Source: Streptomyces sp. SW4 (lineage in GTDB: Bacteria > Actinomycetota > Actinomycetes > Streptomycetales > Streptomycetaceae). From it: 64,000 nucleotides of DNA. Position 1 is the stretch's first letter, and every line of letters starts with the position of its first letter. A model generated the notes under the pieces. That model was not told the DNA's origin, did no database searches, and saw only the letters and a program-made list of their open reading frames with translations. Position numbers and translations under genes: made by a program. Shown here piece after piece: positions 33,342-44,520 of the stretch. The stretch spans positions 4,523,001 through 4,587,000 of the forward strand of contig QKWM01000004.1 of NCBI GenBank assembly GCA_003248315.1, read 5' to 3'.

Positions 33342-36300
33342 ATGACCGACACCGGCCAGGTCCCGGGCGAGGGACTGCCGGAGAACGCAGGCACGGGTGA
33401 GCAGCCGGACGCTCCCGCGTCCGACGCGTACGCCTACCTCTCCGAGACCACCGCCGAGGACGACGACCTCCTCCTGCTGCCCGGCGCCCAGGGCGCCTGG
33501 GGCAACGAGGTCGCGCCGCCCGCGCCGGAGCCCGTCGTCGAGGCCGTGCACGAGCCGGGCCCGCACGAGATGTCCGGCCGCGACAGCGGCTCCGTGGACC
33601 TCGGCGGCGTCCGGCTCCCCGACACGGGTCACGGCGAGGGCCGGATCCCGGCCCACGGTCACGCCCGGGCTCAGGGACCGGACGAGGCCCGGGCCCAGGT
33701 GCAGGATCAGGGTCCGGCCCACGAGCAGGCTCAGGCTCAGGCACAGGTGCTGGATCAGGAACCGGCCCATGACCAGGGGCAGGTACAGATGCCGGGCCCG
33801 GGCCAGATGCAGGATCAGGGCCGGGGCCACGTGCAGATGCAGGATCAGGACCAGGGTCACGTACAGATGGAGGATCCGGCGCAGGCTCGGGTACCGGACC
33901 AGGCACAGGCGTCGGCCCTCGCTCAGGGGCAGCCCCGGCCCCAGGCACCGGCCCATCACGCCCACGAGGCGGCCCAGGCCGCGCCCGCCCGTCGCCCGCT
34001 GCACCTCGGGCCGCCGATCCCCGACACGTCCGCGAGCCCGGTCCGCTCCCTCGCCGACCGCGGCCCGGCCACCGCCCCGGCGCGGCAGGCCCCTGTGCCG
34101 GTGCCCGCCTCCGGCCCGGAGTACCTCGACGGACCGCAGGCCGCCGCCATGCCCCCGCAGGGAGCCGCGCCGTGGGGCGCGCCCGCGGCGAACCAGGACC
34201 CGAGCGCCGGGGCCGCGCCTGCCGAAACGGTTGTCCCGGCCGCGTCGCCCCTTCCCGGGCAGGCCGGCGAGAGCGTCGGGCCCGGCGGCGCCGCCGAGGC
34301 GGTGGTCGCCCGCGTGGCGACCGAGGCCGTCGCGGCCACGGGCGGCGCCCCGGCGGACGCCGGCGCCGCCGACGGGTCCGGAACCGGCGGGGACGCCGGT
34401 GACGCGGTGAGTGGCGACGCCGCGGCGGCCGGGGCGGGTGCCGTTGCCGCCGAGGCGGGTGCCGCTGCCGGTCCGGCGGGGGAGGCCCCGGCCGGACCGG
34501 AGGCGGGCGACGCCGAGTCGGCCGACGGGGAGCCGGCTGCGGAGGCGGGATCCGGACCGGTCCCGGCCCCCGGGACGCCGGAAGCGTCGCAGACCCCTGC
34601 GGTGGCCGACGCCGCACAGGCCCGGGTGCCGCTGAACTCCCCGATGCCGCGCAGGCACCGGAAGCCCCGCAGGCGCCGGAGCCGTCCCAGGCCCCGGCGG
34701 ACGCGGAGGCTCCCGAAGCCGCGCAGCCCGCCGCCGTGCCGGCCACCGAGGCCGCTGCGCAGGCCCCCGAGGCCTCGCAGCTTCCGGAGGCGGAGGCCGC
34801 GCAGGGCCCCGACGCCCCTGAGGGCTCGGACGCCCCGGAGACCCCGGAGGACTCGCAGGCTCCCGCAGCCCCGCAGGAGCCCGCCGCCGCCGACACCGAC
34901 GGCGTGCCCGCCACCGAGGTCGGCACCGAAGCCGCCGTGGGCACCGAAGCCGCCGCGGGCACCGAAGCCCCCGCCGGCACCGAAGGCGTGCCCGGCACCG
35001 AAGCACCCGCCGTACCCGTCGCCGTCACCGGAGCGGCCGCCGGCTCCGACGCCGCCACCGGCACGGAGCAGCAGGTCGTCCCGGCTCCCGCCCCGGCCCC
35101 GGACGCCGCCGCGTCCGCCCCCGGCACCGCGGGCCGGCAGGCCGACGCCGAGCAGGGCGAGGCCGGTGGGCCCGCCCCGGAGGCGCAGCCCGCGCAGGGC
35201 CCCCAGTCGCTGCCGGACGCGCAGGCCCACGCCGAGGCCGCCGCCGGCGCCGTACCGCAGCCCCCGGCGGCCGAGCCCGCGGCCCAGCCCGCGGCCGAGT
35301 CCGAGGCCGCGACCGCCCCGCAACCCCCGACGCAGCCGGCGGCCGCCCAGGCCGCCCCTGCCGACGCACCCGATCACCCCTCCGCCGCGCGACCGGCGGA
35401 GGACATGGAGCACGTGGATTCCGTGGAACCGGCACAGCCCGCACAGCCCGTCGCCGCCGAAGGGTCACCCGAGGCGCCCGCACAGGAGCCCGGGCAGACG
35501 CCTGCCCCGACCCCGGCACAGGAGCCCGGGCAGACGCCCGCGCCCGCCGCCGCCCCGGCGGACACGGAGCAGCCCGCGCAGGCACCCACCGGGGCCCCCG
35601 CCCCGGCAGCCGCGCAGGCACCGGCCGAAGCCGCCGCCGAAGCCACCGCCCCAGCGCCCGCCGAGGCACCGGCCGAGACCGCCGCCGCGACCGCCGACGC
35701 ACCGGCCGAGGCCGCCGCCGCGACCGCCGACGCCCCCGCGCCGGCCGTCGCCACCGCCGGGTTCCCCGACGCCCCGGCCGCGGCGCCGCACCCCGACGAC
35801 AGCCTGGGCCGGTTCGTGCCGGTCGAGGGCCAGGTGCCGACCACGCCGCATCTGGCACCGACGCCCCCGCAGCCCCTCACCCTGCCCCAGGAGACGGAGG
35901 CGGACGCCGCGGTCCCGGCGCCCCGGGAGGCCGGCCCCGGCCACGCCGACGACGTCGCGCAGAGCGCGGACGACCTGGACACCCGCGGCGCCGACCAGGA
36001 GGACGCGGACGTGGACGCGCGGCCCGGGCCTGCGGCCGAGGTACGGCAGTCCACCGGCCCGGCGGCACCCGCCTACGACGACGCCGAGCGCGAGGCCGTC
36101 CTGAAGGTCATGCGTGAACGCCGGGACATCCGCAACGGCTTCCGCAGCGACCCCATCCCGCACGAGGTGCTGCTCCGCGTCCTGGAGGCCGCCCACACGG
36201 CCCCGTCCGTCGGGCACTCCCAGCCCTGGGACTTCGTCGTCATCCGCTCCGCCGACACCCGCCGGGCGATGCACGAACTGGCGATGCGTCAGCGCGACGC

Positions 36301-37787
36301 GTACGCCAAGTCGCTGCCCAAGGGCCGCGCCAAGCAGTTCAAGGAACTGAAGATCGAGGCCATCCTCGACACCCCGGTCAACATCGTGGTCACCGCCGAC
36401 CCGACCCGGGGCGGCCGGCACACCCTGGGCCGCCACACCCAGCCGCAGATGGCCCCGTACTCCGCCGCGCTCGCGGTGGAGAACCTCTGGCTCGCCGCCC
36501 GTGCCGAGGGCCTCGGCGTCGGCTGGGTCAGCTTCTTCGACGAGCGGGAGATGGTCCGCGCGCTCGGCCTGCCCGAGCACCTGGAGGTCATCGCCTACCT
36601 GTGCGTCGGGTACGTCGACGAGTTCCCGGACGAGCCCGAGCTGATGCAGGCCGGCTGGTCCAAGCGCCGCCCGCTGTCCTGGGTCGTGCACGAGGAGACG
36701 TACGGCCGCCGCGCCCTGCCCGGGGAGGAGCCGCACGACCTGCTCGCCGAGACCGTCGCGCAGATCCGCCCGCTGGACGCCAAGGCGCTCGGCGAGGCCT
36801 GGGAGCGGCAGAAGCGCATGACCAAGCCGGCCGGCGCGCTCGGCATGCTGGAGATCATCTCCGCCCAGCTCAGCGGCCTGTCCCGGCAGTGCCCGCCGCC
36901 GATCCCGGAGCCCGCCGCCGTCGCGATCTTCGCCGGCGACCACGGGGTGCACGCCCAGGGCGTCACGCCGTGGCCGCAGGAGGTCACCGGCCAGATGGTC
37001 GCCAACTTCCTCGGCGGGGGAGCGGTCTGCAACGCCTTCGCGACCCAGGTGGGCGCCGAGGTGTGCGTCGTGGACGTCGGCGTCGCCACCGACCTGCCCG
37101 CCACGCCGGGCTGCTGCCCCGCAAGGTCCGTGCGGGCACGGCCGACATGACCACCGGCCCCGCGATGACCCGCGAGGAGGCCAAGCAGGCCATCGAGGTC
37201 GGCATCGAGACCGCCCGCGACCTGGTCGCCGCCGGCAACAAGGCGCTGCTCACCGGTGAGATGGGCATCGCCAACACCACCGCCTCCGCCGCGCTGATCT
37301 CCGTCTTCACCGGCGCCGACCCGGCCGAGGTCACCGGCCGCGGCACCGGCATCAACGACGAGACCCTCGCCCGCAAGACCGAGGTCGTGCGCCGGGCGAT
37401 CGAGGTGCACCAGCCCGACCCGGCCGACCCCATCGGAGTGCTCGCCGCGATCGGCGGCCTGGAGCACGCCGCCATGGTCGGCCTGCTCCTCGGCGGCGCC
37501 TCCCTGCGTACCCCGGTCATCCTGGACGGCGTCAGCGCCGGGGCCGCCGCGCTGGTCGCCCGCGCGATCGCCCCCGAGGTTCTGGCCGCCTGCATCGCGG
37601 GCCACCGCAGCGCCGAGCCCGGCCACGTCGCCGCGCTCAACAAGCTGGGCCTGCGCCCCTGGTCGACCTCGACCTCCGCCTCGGCGAGGGCACGGGCGCA
37701 CTGCTGGCCCTGCCGATGGTCCAGAGCACGGCCCGGGCCATGCACGAAGTGGCGACGTTCGACTCGGCGGGAGTGACCGAGAAGTAG
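33342..37787 (+). CDS. cobT: Giant BluB-CobT fusion with long disordered N-terminus (three apparent frameshifts)
   Basis: About 1482 residues when bases near 34622, 37111 and 37658 are restored. Residues 1-905 or so are low-complexity: a Gln/Asp-rich segment (about 110-205, with repeated QDQ, QMQD and HVQM elements) and a long Ala/Pro/Glu-rich segment. Then a BluB-like nitroreductase domain (about 910-1130: MRERRDIRNGFRSDPI, PSVGHSQPWDFVVI), which makes 5,6-dimethylbenzimidazole from FMN. Last a CobT domain (about 1134-1480: FAGDHGVHAQGVTPWP, GEMGIANTTASAAL, GVSAGAAALVA and the catalytic-Glu motif LGEGTGALLALPMV), which makes alpha-ribazole phosphate. ATG at 33342 follows GAGGGG. Confidence 0.9.
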
Positions 37788-38078
37788 CGGCGTCGCCCGG
37801 GCCCGCCCGGCACGGGGGTCCGGTCCGCCCGGAGGGCCGCCGGCTCCGGGCCCGTCGTCGGCGTACCGGTGGTCGTGGGCGGTCGTCCCCCCCCCCCCCC
37901 GTGCCGCGAGGGGCCGGGGGAGGTGCCCCGGCGGAACGGGCGGCGCGACCCCCGCGAGCCCGCACCCGCCCACGACGTCGGCCACCGCAGCGTCCAGCCA
38001 CCGGACCACCCGAGCCCCCGCTCCCGCCGCACCTTAAGATTTCGCACGTCAGCGCCACCGCAAGAGGAGCCGTCCCTC
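37788..38078. other. Gap with a 14-C tract between cobT and cysG
   Basis: No gene. A homopolymer of 14 C lies at 37887-37900. The right end contains CCTTAAGATTTCG, where TAAGAT at about 38035 could be the -10 box of the next gene. Confidence 0.5.
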
Positions 38079-39309
38079 ATGGCCGAACACCCCGCCTACC
38101 CCGTAGGCCTCCGCCTCACCGGCCGCCGTGTGGTCGTCCTCGGCGGCGGTCAGGTCGCCCAGCGCCGGCTCCCCGCCCTCGTCGCGGCCGGCGCCGACAT
38201 CGTCCTCGTCTCCCCGGACGTCACCCCCTCCGTCGAGGCGATGGCGGACGCGGGCGAGATCACCTGGCACCGGCGCCCGTACGCCGACGGCGACCTCGCG
38301 GACGCCTGGTACGCCCTGATCGCCACCAACGACGCCGAGGCCAACGCCCGGGCCTCCGCCGAGGCGGAGCGCCACCGCGTGTGGTGCGTCCGTTCCGACG
38401 ACGCGGACCAGGCCACGGCGTGGACCCCGGCCACCGGCACCAGCGAGGGCGTGACCGTCGCCGTCCTCACCACCGACGCCCGCGGCCGCGACCCCCGCCA
38501 CACCGCCGCCATCCGCGACGCCGTCGTCGAGGGCCTGCGCGACGGCACCCTCGTCGCCCCCACCACCGCACCCGCACCCCGGGCGTCGCCCTGGTCGGCG
38601 GCGGCCCCGGCGACCCGGACCTGATCACGGTCCGCGGCCGGCGCCTGCTCGCCGAGGCCGACGTGGTCATCGCCGACCGCCTCGGCCCCCGCGATCTGCT
38701 CGCCGAACTGCCGCCGCACGTCGAGGTCATCGACGCGGCGAAGATCCCGTACGGCCGGTTCATGGCCCAGGAGGCCATCAACAACGCGCTGATCGAGCAC
38801 GCCAAGCAGGGCAAGGCCGTCGTACGGCTCAAGGGCGGCGACCCGTTCGTCTTCGGCCGCGGCATGGAAGAGGCGCAGGCGCTCGCCGAGGCGGGCATCC
38901 CCTGCACCGTCGTCCCCGGCATCTCCAGCTCCATCTCCGTCCGGGCGCGGCCGGCATCCCGGTCACCCACCGGGGCGTGGCGCACGAGTTCACCGTGGTC
39001 AGCGGCCATGTCGCCCCCGACGACGAGCGCTCCCTGGTGGACTGGCCGTCGCTGGCGAAGCTCACCGGCACGCTGGTGATCCTCATGGGCGTCGACAAGA
39101 TCGGGAAGATCGCCGAGACCCTCGTCGCGCACGGCAAGTCCCCGGACACGCCGGTCGCCCTGGTCCAGGAGGGCACCACCGCGGCCCAGCGCCGGGTCGA
39201 CGCGACCCTCGCGACCGTCGCCGAAACCGTCGCCGCCGAGGAGGTCAGGCCGCCGGCCGTGATCGTCGTCGGCGAGGTCGTGCGCGTGGGCCCGCGGGGC
39301 GCCGAGTGA
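38079..39309 (+). CDS. cobA: Uroporphyrinogen-III C-methyltransferase / precorrin-2 dehydrogenase (two apparent frameshifts)
   Basis: A two-domain protein of about 410 residues. The N-terminal NAD-binding part (VVVLGGGQVAQRRLPALVAAGADIVLVSPDV) is the CysG/Met8 dehydrogenase-chelatase type. The C-terminal part is a tetrapyrrole methylase with VALVGGGPGDPDLITVRG, DRLGPRDLL, VRLKGGDPFVFGRGMEEAQAL and GIPVTHRG. It makes precorrin-2 and possibly sirohydrochlorin, feeding cobalamin and sirohaem. Bases are missing near 38580 and 38942. The stop overlaps the GTG of the next gene. Confidence 0.92.
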
Positions 39310-40126
39310 TGGCCGAGCTGATCACCGTCGAGGACCCGGACGATCCCCGTCTGCACGACTACACGGACCTGACCGACGTCGAACTGCGCCGCAGGCGCGA
39401 ACCCGCCGAGGGCCTGTTCATCGCCGAGGGCGAGAAGGTCATCAGGAGGGCCGTCGAGGCGGGCTACGCGACACGGTCCCTGCTGCTGTCCGCCAAGTGG
39501 GTCGAGACCATGCGCGACGTCATCGAGGCGAGCCCCGCGCCCGTCTACGTCGTCGCCCCCGAACTCGCCGAACGGGTCACCGGCTACCACGTGCACCGCG
39601 GCGCGCTCGCCTCGATGCAGCGCAAGCCGCTGCCCACGGCCGCCGAGCTGCTGCGCACCGCCCGCCGTGTGGCGGTGATGGAATCGGTCAACGACCACAC
39701 CAACATCGGTGCGATCTTCCGCTCCGCCGCCGCCCTCGGCATGGACGCCGTCCTGCTCTCCCGGACTGCGCGGACCCCCTGTACCGGCGCAGCGTGAAGG
39801 TCTCGATGGGCGCCGTCTTCTCCGTGCCGTACGCCCGCCTCGAGGGCTGGCCGGCCGGGCTGGGGGCGGTCCGCGAGGCCGGCTTCACGCTGCTCGCGCT
39901 CACCCCCGACACCCAGGCCAGGACGCTCGACGAGGTGGCCCCGCACCGCATGGACCGGGTGGCGCTGATGCTCGGCGCCGAGGGCGACGGCCTCTCACGC
40001 CGGGCCCTCGCGGCCTCCGACGCGTGGGTGCGCATCCCGATGTCCCACGGCGTCGACTCGCTCAACGTCGGGGCCGCCGCGGCGGTCGCCTTCTACGCGG
40101 TGGCGACGGGTCGCCCCGCGGACTGA
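39306..40126 (+). CDS. TrmH/SpoU family RNA 2'-O-methyltransferase (one apparent frameshift)
   Basis: About 273 residues. An N-terminal substrate-binding domain (EGLFIAEGEKVIRRAVEAGY) precedes the SPOUT methyltransferase fold with the three family motifs: VNDHTNIGAIFRSAAALGMDAVLL, VALMLGAEGDGLSRRAL and VRIPMSHGVDSLNVGAAAAVAFYA, which form the knotted SAM site. A C is missing near 39764. Target RNA unknown. GTG at 39306 overlaps the cobA stop; ATG at 39309 is equally possible. Confidence 0.9.
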
Positions 40127-40141
40127 CCGCGCGGACGTCCG

Positions 40142-41648
40142 CTACTGGGGCAGGGCGCCGGTGGCGGACCGCGCCCCGGTGTCCGGAGCGTCGCCGCGCA
40201 CCGCGCTCGGCGCGTGCCGTACGTCGCTCCCGTCGCCGCCGAGTCCGCGCGCCGGCCCCTGGCAGCCCTGCGCCACGGCGATACCGAGCGCGACGAGCAG
40301 CGTCACGACGACGAAGACGAACAGCCGCTGGCGCAGCAGCCGGGGATTGGCGGGCCTGCGCCCGGTCCCGGTGGGGCGCTGACCCGGACGGCCGGCCCCG
40401 CCCCGCGACGGCGTCGGCCTGCCGCCGCTGCCGGAGCGCGGGTTGCGTCCCGTGCCCGGGCCGCTGCCGGAGCCGCCGGTGCCCCGGCGTGCCGCGGGCG
40501 TCGGCCGGGCGCCGGGGCGTGGACCGGAACCGCCGCCCCGGGAGGCGCTGCCGCCCCGGGACGGGGTGCCGCCGCGCGACGGCGTGCCACCCCGCGCCCC
40601 GACCCGCCGCCGCGCGGATCGGAACCGCGCGGATCGGACCCGCGCGGGTGGGAGTCACGAGGCTCCGCCGGGCGCCGCGGCGCCGGCGTGCCCGGCGCAC
40701 CCGGCTGCCCCTGCGTGCGCCGGTGCGCCCGCTCCGGGTAGGTGTCGGCGAGCCGCCCGGCGGCCCGGTCGGACTCGGCGCCGCGCGGCGCCGGCGGCCG
40801 GACGTCGGCCAGGCCGAGCCCCTGCGCCTCACGGGCCGCGATCTCCTTCAGCCGCAGCGACAGCTGCAGGGTGCTGGGCCGCTCCTCGGGGTCCTTGGCC
40901 AGGCAGGCCCGCACGAGCGGAGCGAGCGCGTCCGGTACGCCGTGCAGCTGCGGTTCCTCGTGCACCACGCGGTACAGCATCACCTCGGAGCTGCCGTGGC
41001 CGAAGGGCGAGTCGCCCATCGAGGCGTAGGCGAGGGTGGCGCCGAGCGAGAACACGTCCGTGGCCGGGGTGACCGCCGCGCCGCGGACCTGCTCGGGCGC
41101 GAGGAACCCGGGCGAGCCGACCGCCGTTCCCACGTGGGTGAGCGTCGAGGCGCCGGTCGCCCAGGCGATGCCGAAGTCGATGATCCGGGGGCCCTTGGGG
41201 AGAGCAGGATGTTCGACGGCTTCAGGTCCCGGTGCACCACCCCGGCCTCGTGCACGGCGACGAGTCCCTCGGAGAGGGCGGCTCCGATGGCGGCGACGTC
41301 GGCCGCGCCGAGCGGCCCCTCGTCGACGACCTTGTCGTGCAGGGACGGGCCGGGCACGTACTGCGTGGCGAACCACGGGCGGTCCGCGTCCAGATCGGCG
41401 GCCACCAGCCGCGCGGTGCACCCGCCTCTGATCCGTCGCGCCGCCGAGACCTCACGGGCGAACCGCGAACGGAACTCCTGGTCCTCCGCCAGGTCCGGCC
41501 GGATGACCTTCAGCGCGACCCGCTGCCCCTTCTTGTCGGAGCCCAGGTAGACCACGCCCATTCCGCCCGCGCCGAGCCGCCTGTGAAGCCTGAACGAGCC
41601 GACGACGCGCGGGTCCTCGCGCCTCAGGCGCATCATCGCCATGTTCAT
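40142..41648 (-). CDS. Membrane-anchored Hanks-type serine/threonine protein kinase (two apparent frameshifts)
   Basis: About 502 residues. The kinase domain (about 10-270) has the Gly loop LGAGGMGVVYLG, catalytic Lys in VALKVIRPDL, HRDLKPSNILL, DFGIAWA and GSPGFLAPEQVRG. A long Arg/Pro/Gly-rich linker follows, then one transmembrane helix (LFVFVVVTLLVALGIAVAQG) and a short outer tail ending GALPQ. Bases are lost near 41200 and in the linker (about 40560-40650). No sensor (PASTA) domain is seen outside. The ATG at 41648 is chosen; ATGs follow at codons 3, 5 and 6. Confidence 0.88.
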
Positions 41649-41842
41649 CCCCGCTGCCCGGTCCTGTGACGTGCCACAGCTTACGTTTCCACGGCCCGCT
41701 GCGCGCAGAGGCCGCGCCCTCTCGGCCCGGTCGATTGTCAGTGCCGGGTGGGACACTTGAGGGGTGGTCAGGGGCGCTGCGGACGGGCCGGGTCGGGTCC
41801 CGCCGGGGTGCCAACGGTCCGTCGGGTAAGGGGGATTGGCCT

Positions 41843-42130
41843 GTGAAGGGCGACCGGGTGGAGATAGTCGTGGACGCCGGGGACACGACGCGCACGTACG
41901 AGGTGGTGGCGAGCCGGGCGGGCCGCCGGGTGGAGACGGCGGTGCGGCGGGGGGTGGTCGAAGTGAGCGAAGTCACCCGCACCGGGGCGGTCGTGCGCAC
42001 GGCGCGCTTCATGGCGAACCGCGTGCTGGCCCTGGTCGAGCAGCCCGTCCCCAGGGAGGACGGCTCCGAGCGGGACGGGGAGCAGCGCGGGCGTTCGGGC
42101 CGCCCCCTCCGGGAAGACCCCGAGTCCTAG
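41843..42130 (+). CDS. Conserved hypothetical small protein
   Basis: 95 residues from GTG 41843 after AAGGGGGA: KGDRVEIVVDAGDTTRTYEVVASRAGRRVETAVRRGVVEVSEVTRTGAVVRTARFMANRVLALVE and a polar tail. The N-terminal 65 residues look like a compact beta barrel with alternating hydrophobic residues; no family recognised. It diverges from the kinase gene. Confidence 0.65.
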   Translation: MKGDRVEIVVDAGDTTRTYEVVASRAGRRVETAVRRGVVEVSEVTRTGAVVRTARFMANRVLALVEQPVPREDGSERDGEQRGRSGRPLREDPES

Positions 42131-42334
42131 GACCCCGTCTCCACCCAGGGGAGTACGCCGCACCGGGCGGCTCATCCTCCGGGAGGCCCGGCAATCGGTA
42201 CGAGGGCATGACGTTCCGGGGGAGCCGGACGCCTAGATTTGAGGTCGAGCGGCGGGTGCAGCACTCGTCCCCGAGGTCGGACGCCCGCCGCTGCCAACAC
42301 GACACGCACAACCGACATGGTCAGGAGAGGAGCC

Positions 42335-42543
42335 ATGGCCCAGACGGCACCGCGGGCGCTGGTCCGCATGCAGGGGCGCAGGGCGTACGCCGCCGCGTTC
42401 CGGCCGCGCCGCCAGGGCCGCCGCCACCCGCTGGTGGCGACCGTGATGGCCCTTCCCTGGCGGTCCTGCTCCTGCTCGTCTTCGACGGGTGGGAGACAGT
42501 GGCCACACAGGCGTCGTCCGTGGGTGTGGTGCTGGGGCGCTGA
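42335..42543 (+). CDS. Small single-span membrane protein (one apparent frameshift)
   Basis: ATG at 42335 after AGGAGAGGAG. With a C restored near 42452 it reads 69 residues: a basic N-terminus (RALVRMQGRRAYAAAFRPRRQGRRHP), one helix VATVMALPLAVLLLLVFDGW and a short tail ETVATQASSVGVVLGR. No known family; a typical actinobacterial small membrane protein. Confidence 0.6.
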
Positions 42544-42631
42544 GCGGCGACCCCAGGCCCGGAAGAGCGGTCCGGGCGGGGACACCCACCCATGAAACCC
42601 CGTGGGGACGGGGGTGCGGCGGACGGCAAGG

Positions 42632-42663
42632 ATGCCGGCGCAGCTGGGGAGCTGCGCCGGCAT
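42632..42663. terminator. Terminator between convergent genes
   Basis: ATGCCGGCGCAGCT (42632-42645), loop GGGG, AGCTGCGCCGGCAT (42650-42663): a perfect 14-bp stem between the small membrane protein gene and the convergent 205-residue protein gene. Confidence 0.85.
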
Positions 42664-42715
42664 TGCCGTGCCCGCCCGCGCACCGAGCCACCGCACCCGG
42701 GCCGTGCGACGCGCC

Positions 42716-43333
42716 CTAGCCGTGCCGGGCGAAGACCTCGCGGACGGCGGTCAGGTCCGCTTCCCTCTCCTTGTCGTCGTCGTAGTGCCCCTCCGCGTCG
42801 CGGAACGCCACGACGGCCTCCGGGGTGAAGTCCTGCCCGAAGCGGTAGCCGTCCAGGCAGTAGTCGAAGCCGGACTCGGTGAAGAGGTCCAGGTCCTCGC
42901 GGCGGCAGTGCCCGGCCACGCCGTCGGCCACGTGCCAGCGCGCTCCGTCGTACCAGAAGACGCCGCCCGCGTAGTGGATCGTCCGGCCCGTCGCGGGGTC
43001 CGTGAGGTTCAGCGACTCGTAGTTCTCGGGGCGGTCGCGGACCAGGGCGACGAGGGACTCGGGCACGCCCTCGTAGAAGGACTCCTGGAGGGCGTAGTCC
43101 TCCTCGGCGTACAGGTTCAGCTCGGTCTCGTGGTCGAACGTCAGCAGCAGGACGCGGCCGTCCTCCGCGAAGTACCACACCGCGGACTGGCCGCCGCGGT
43201 CGTTCCAGGCGAGGCGGTGAGCACCGGTCACCGGCACGGGTTCGACCTCGGCGAGGGCGTCCATGACGGCCGCCCGGCGCCGCACTTCCGGAAGGGGTGT
43301 CGCCACCAGGGCGTCCCACGTCGCGTTACTCAT
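42716..43333 (-). CDS. Hypothetical protein
   Basis: An intact 205-residue soluble acidic protein beginning MSNATWDALVATPLPEVRRRAAVMDAL. It contains AWNDRGGQSAVWYFAEDGRVLLLTFDHETELNLY and IHYAGGVFWYDGARWHVADG, giving mixed alpha/beta character. No family recognised; it resembles cytoplasmic immunity or SMI1-like proteins in length and acidity, but I see no diagnostic motif. Confidence 0.7.
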   Translation of the reverse strand: MSNATWDALVATPLPEVRRRAAVMDALAEVEPVPVTGAHRLAWNDRGGQSAVWYFAEDGRVLLLTFDHETELNLYAEEDYALQESFYEGVPESLVALVRDRPENYESLNLTDPATGRTIHYAGGVFWYDGARWHVADGVAGHCRREDLDLFTESGFDYCLDGYRFGQDFTPEAVVAFRDAEGHYDDDKEREADLTAVREVFARHG

Positions 43334-43486
43334 TGCCGCAGCGTATCCACCGCCTCGGACAACGCCATCACCCACCGCGTCCCCACCGTCCGCCCACCGG
43401 CCCCGGCCCGGCGGCCCAGTGGCGGTCGCGCGTTCCGCGGGTCCCGGCCCGCACCCGCTCGGCGGCGCCGCCGTACGCTCGCCCCC

Positions 43487-44440
43487 GTGACCCTCCTCCC
43501 CGCCCTGGCCGCCCGTGCGAGAGCCACCGTCCACCGCCGCTCCGCCCCGCACTGCCCCTGTGTCACCGCGACCCTCGCCGACCGCACGGACGGGACCGTC
43601 GTCCGGCACGCGGACACCGTCGCGAAGGCGCACGCCGCCGACGCCGACCCGCACGGCCTCGCCCTGCGGCTGTCCTTCGCCCACCGGCTCACCGGCGTGC
43701 TCCTGCCGCCCCTCGTCCCGGCCCCCGCCGCGCTGCACGGCCGCCTCGTGACCTTCTGGCCGTACGGCACCCCGGTCGACCCGGACGACCCCGCCGCCGC
43801 CCCGTGGGAGGCCGCCGCGGAACTCCTCGCCCGGCTCCACCTCTCCCCCTCACCCTCCCGGCCCGCACCACCGCCCTGCCTCCCATGCGCGGCCCGCCAA
43901 GGCGGCCTCGGCGGTCGCCCGCCTCCGGGACACCTGCCCGGACCACCCCGGTACCGCGCACGTCCTGCGCGCCTGGGCCGGCCTGCCGGCCTGGGCCCGC
44001 GACGAGGCGCCCATGCCGGACGGCGCCACCCCGTGCCACGGCGACTTCCACCTCGGCCAGCTCGTACGGCACCCCGCCGCCGACGGCCCTGGCGGCTGAT
44101 CGACGTCGACGACCTCGGCACCGGCGTGCCCGCCTGGGACCTGGCGCGCCCGGCGGCCTGGTACGCCTGCGGACTGCTCCCGCCCGACGACTGGACCCGC
44201 TTCCTCGCCGCCTACCGCGCCGCCGGCGGTCCGGCCGTGCCGCCCGACGGCGACCCGTGGCCCGCGCTGGACGTCCCGGCCCGCGCGGTGACCGCGCAGA
44301 CCGCCGCCCGGGCCCTCCTCAGGGCGTCGGCGGGGGAGCGGCCCCTGGACGAGGTGGAGGCGGCACTCGTCGACGCGTGCGCCCGCATGGCCTGCGTACC
44401 CCCGCACGGGGACGAGCCGGGCGCACGTCACACGCCGTAG
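43487..44440 (+). CDS. Aminoglycoside phosphotransferase-like kinase (three apparent frameshifts)
   Basis: With bases restored near 43850, 43893 and 44091 the chain is 318 residues. It has an N-terminal lobe (TLADRTDGTVVRHADTVAKAHAADAD), the catalytic loop CHGDFHLGQLVRH and the metal-binding LIDVDDLGTGVPAWDLARPAAWYACGLL, as in APH/choline-kinase-type enzymes. The natural substrate is unlikely to be an antibiotic; many Streptomyces members are uncharacterised. GTG at 43487 is the probable start. Confidence 0.78.
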   Translation: MTLLPALAARARATVHRRSAPHCPCVTATLADRTDGTVVRHADTVAKAHAADADPHGLALRLSFAHRLTGVLLPPLVPAPAALHGRLVTFWPYGTPVDPDDPAAAPWEAAAELLARLHLSPSPSRPAPPPCLPCAARQGGLGGRPPPGHLPGPPRYRARPARLGRPAGLGPRRGAHAGRRHPVPRRLPPRPARTAPRRRRPWRLIDVDDLGTGVPAWDLARPAAWYACGLLPPDDWTRFLAAYRAAGGPAVPPDGDPWPALDVPARAVTAQTAARALLRASAGERPLDEVEAALVDACARMACVPPHGDEPGARHTP

Positions 44441-44520
44441 GCTGCAACCGCCCGCGGCCGGACGGTGTCTGTCCAGGAGATACGCGAAGCAGAAGCGACC
44501 GGCGAGGAGTTGAGCCGAGC

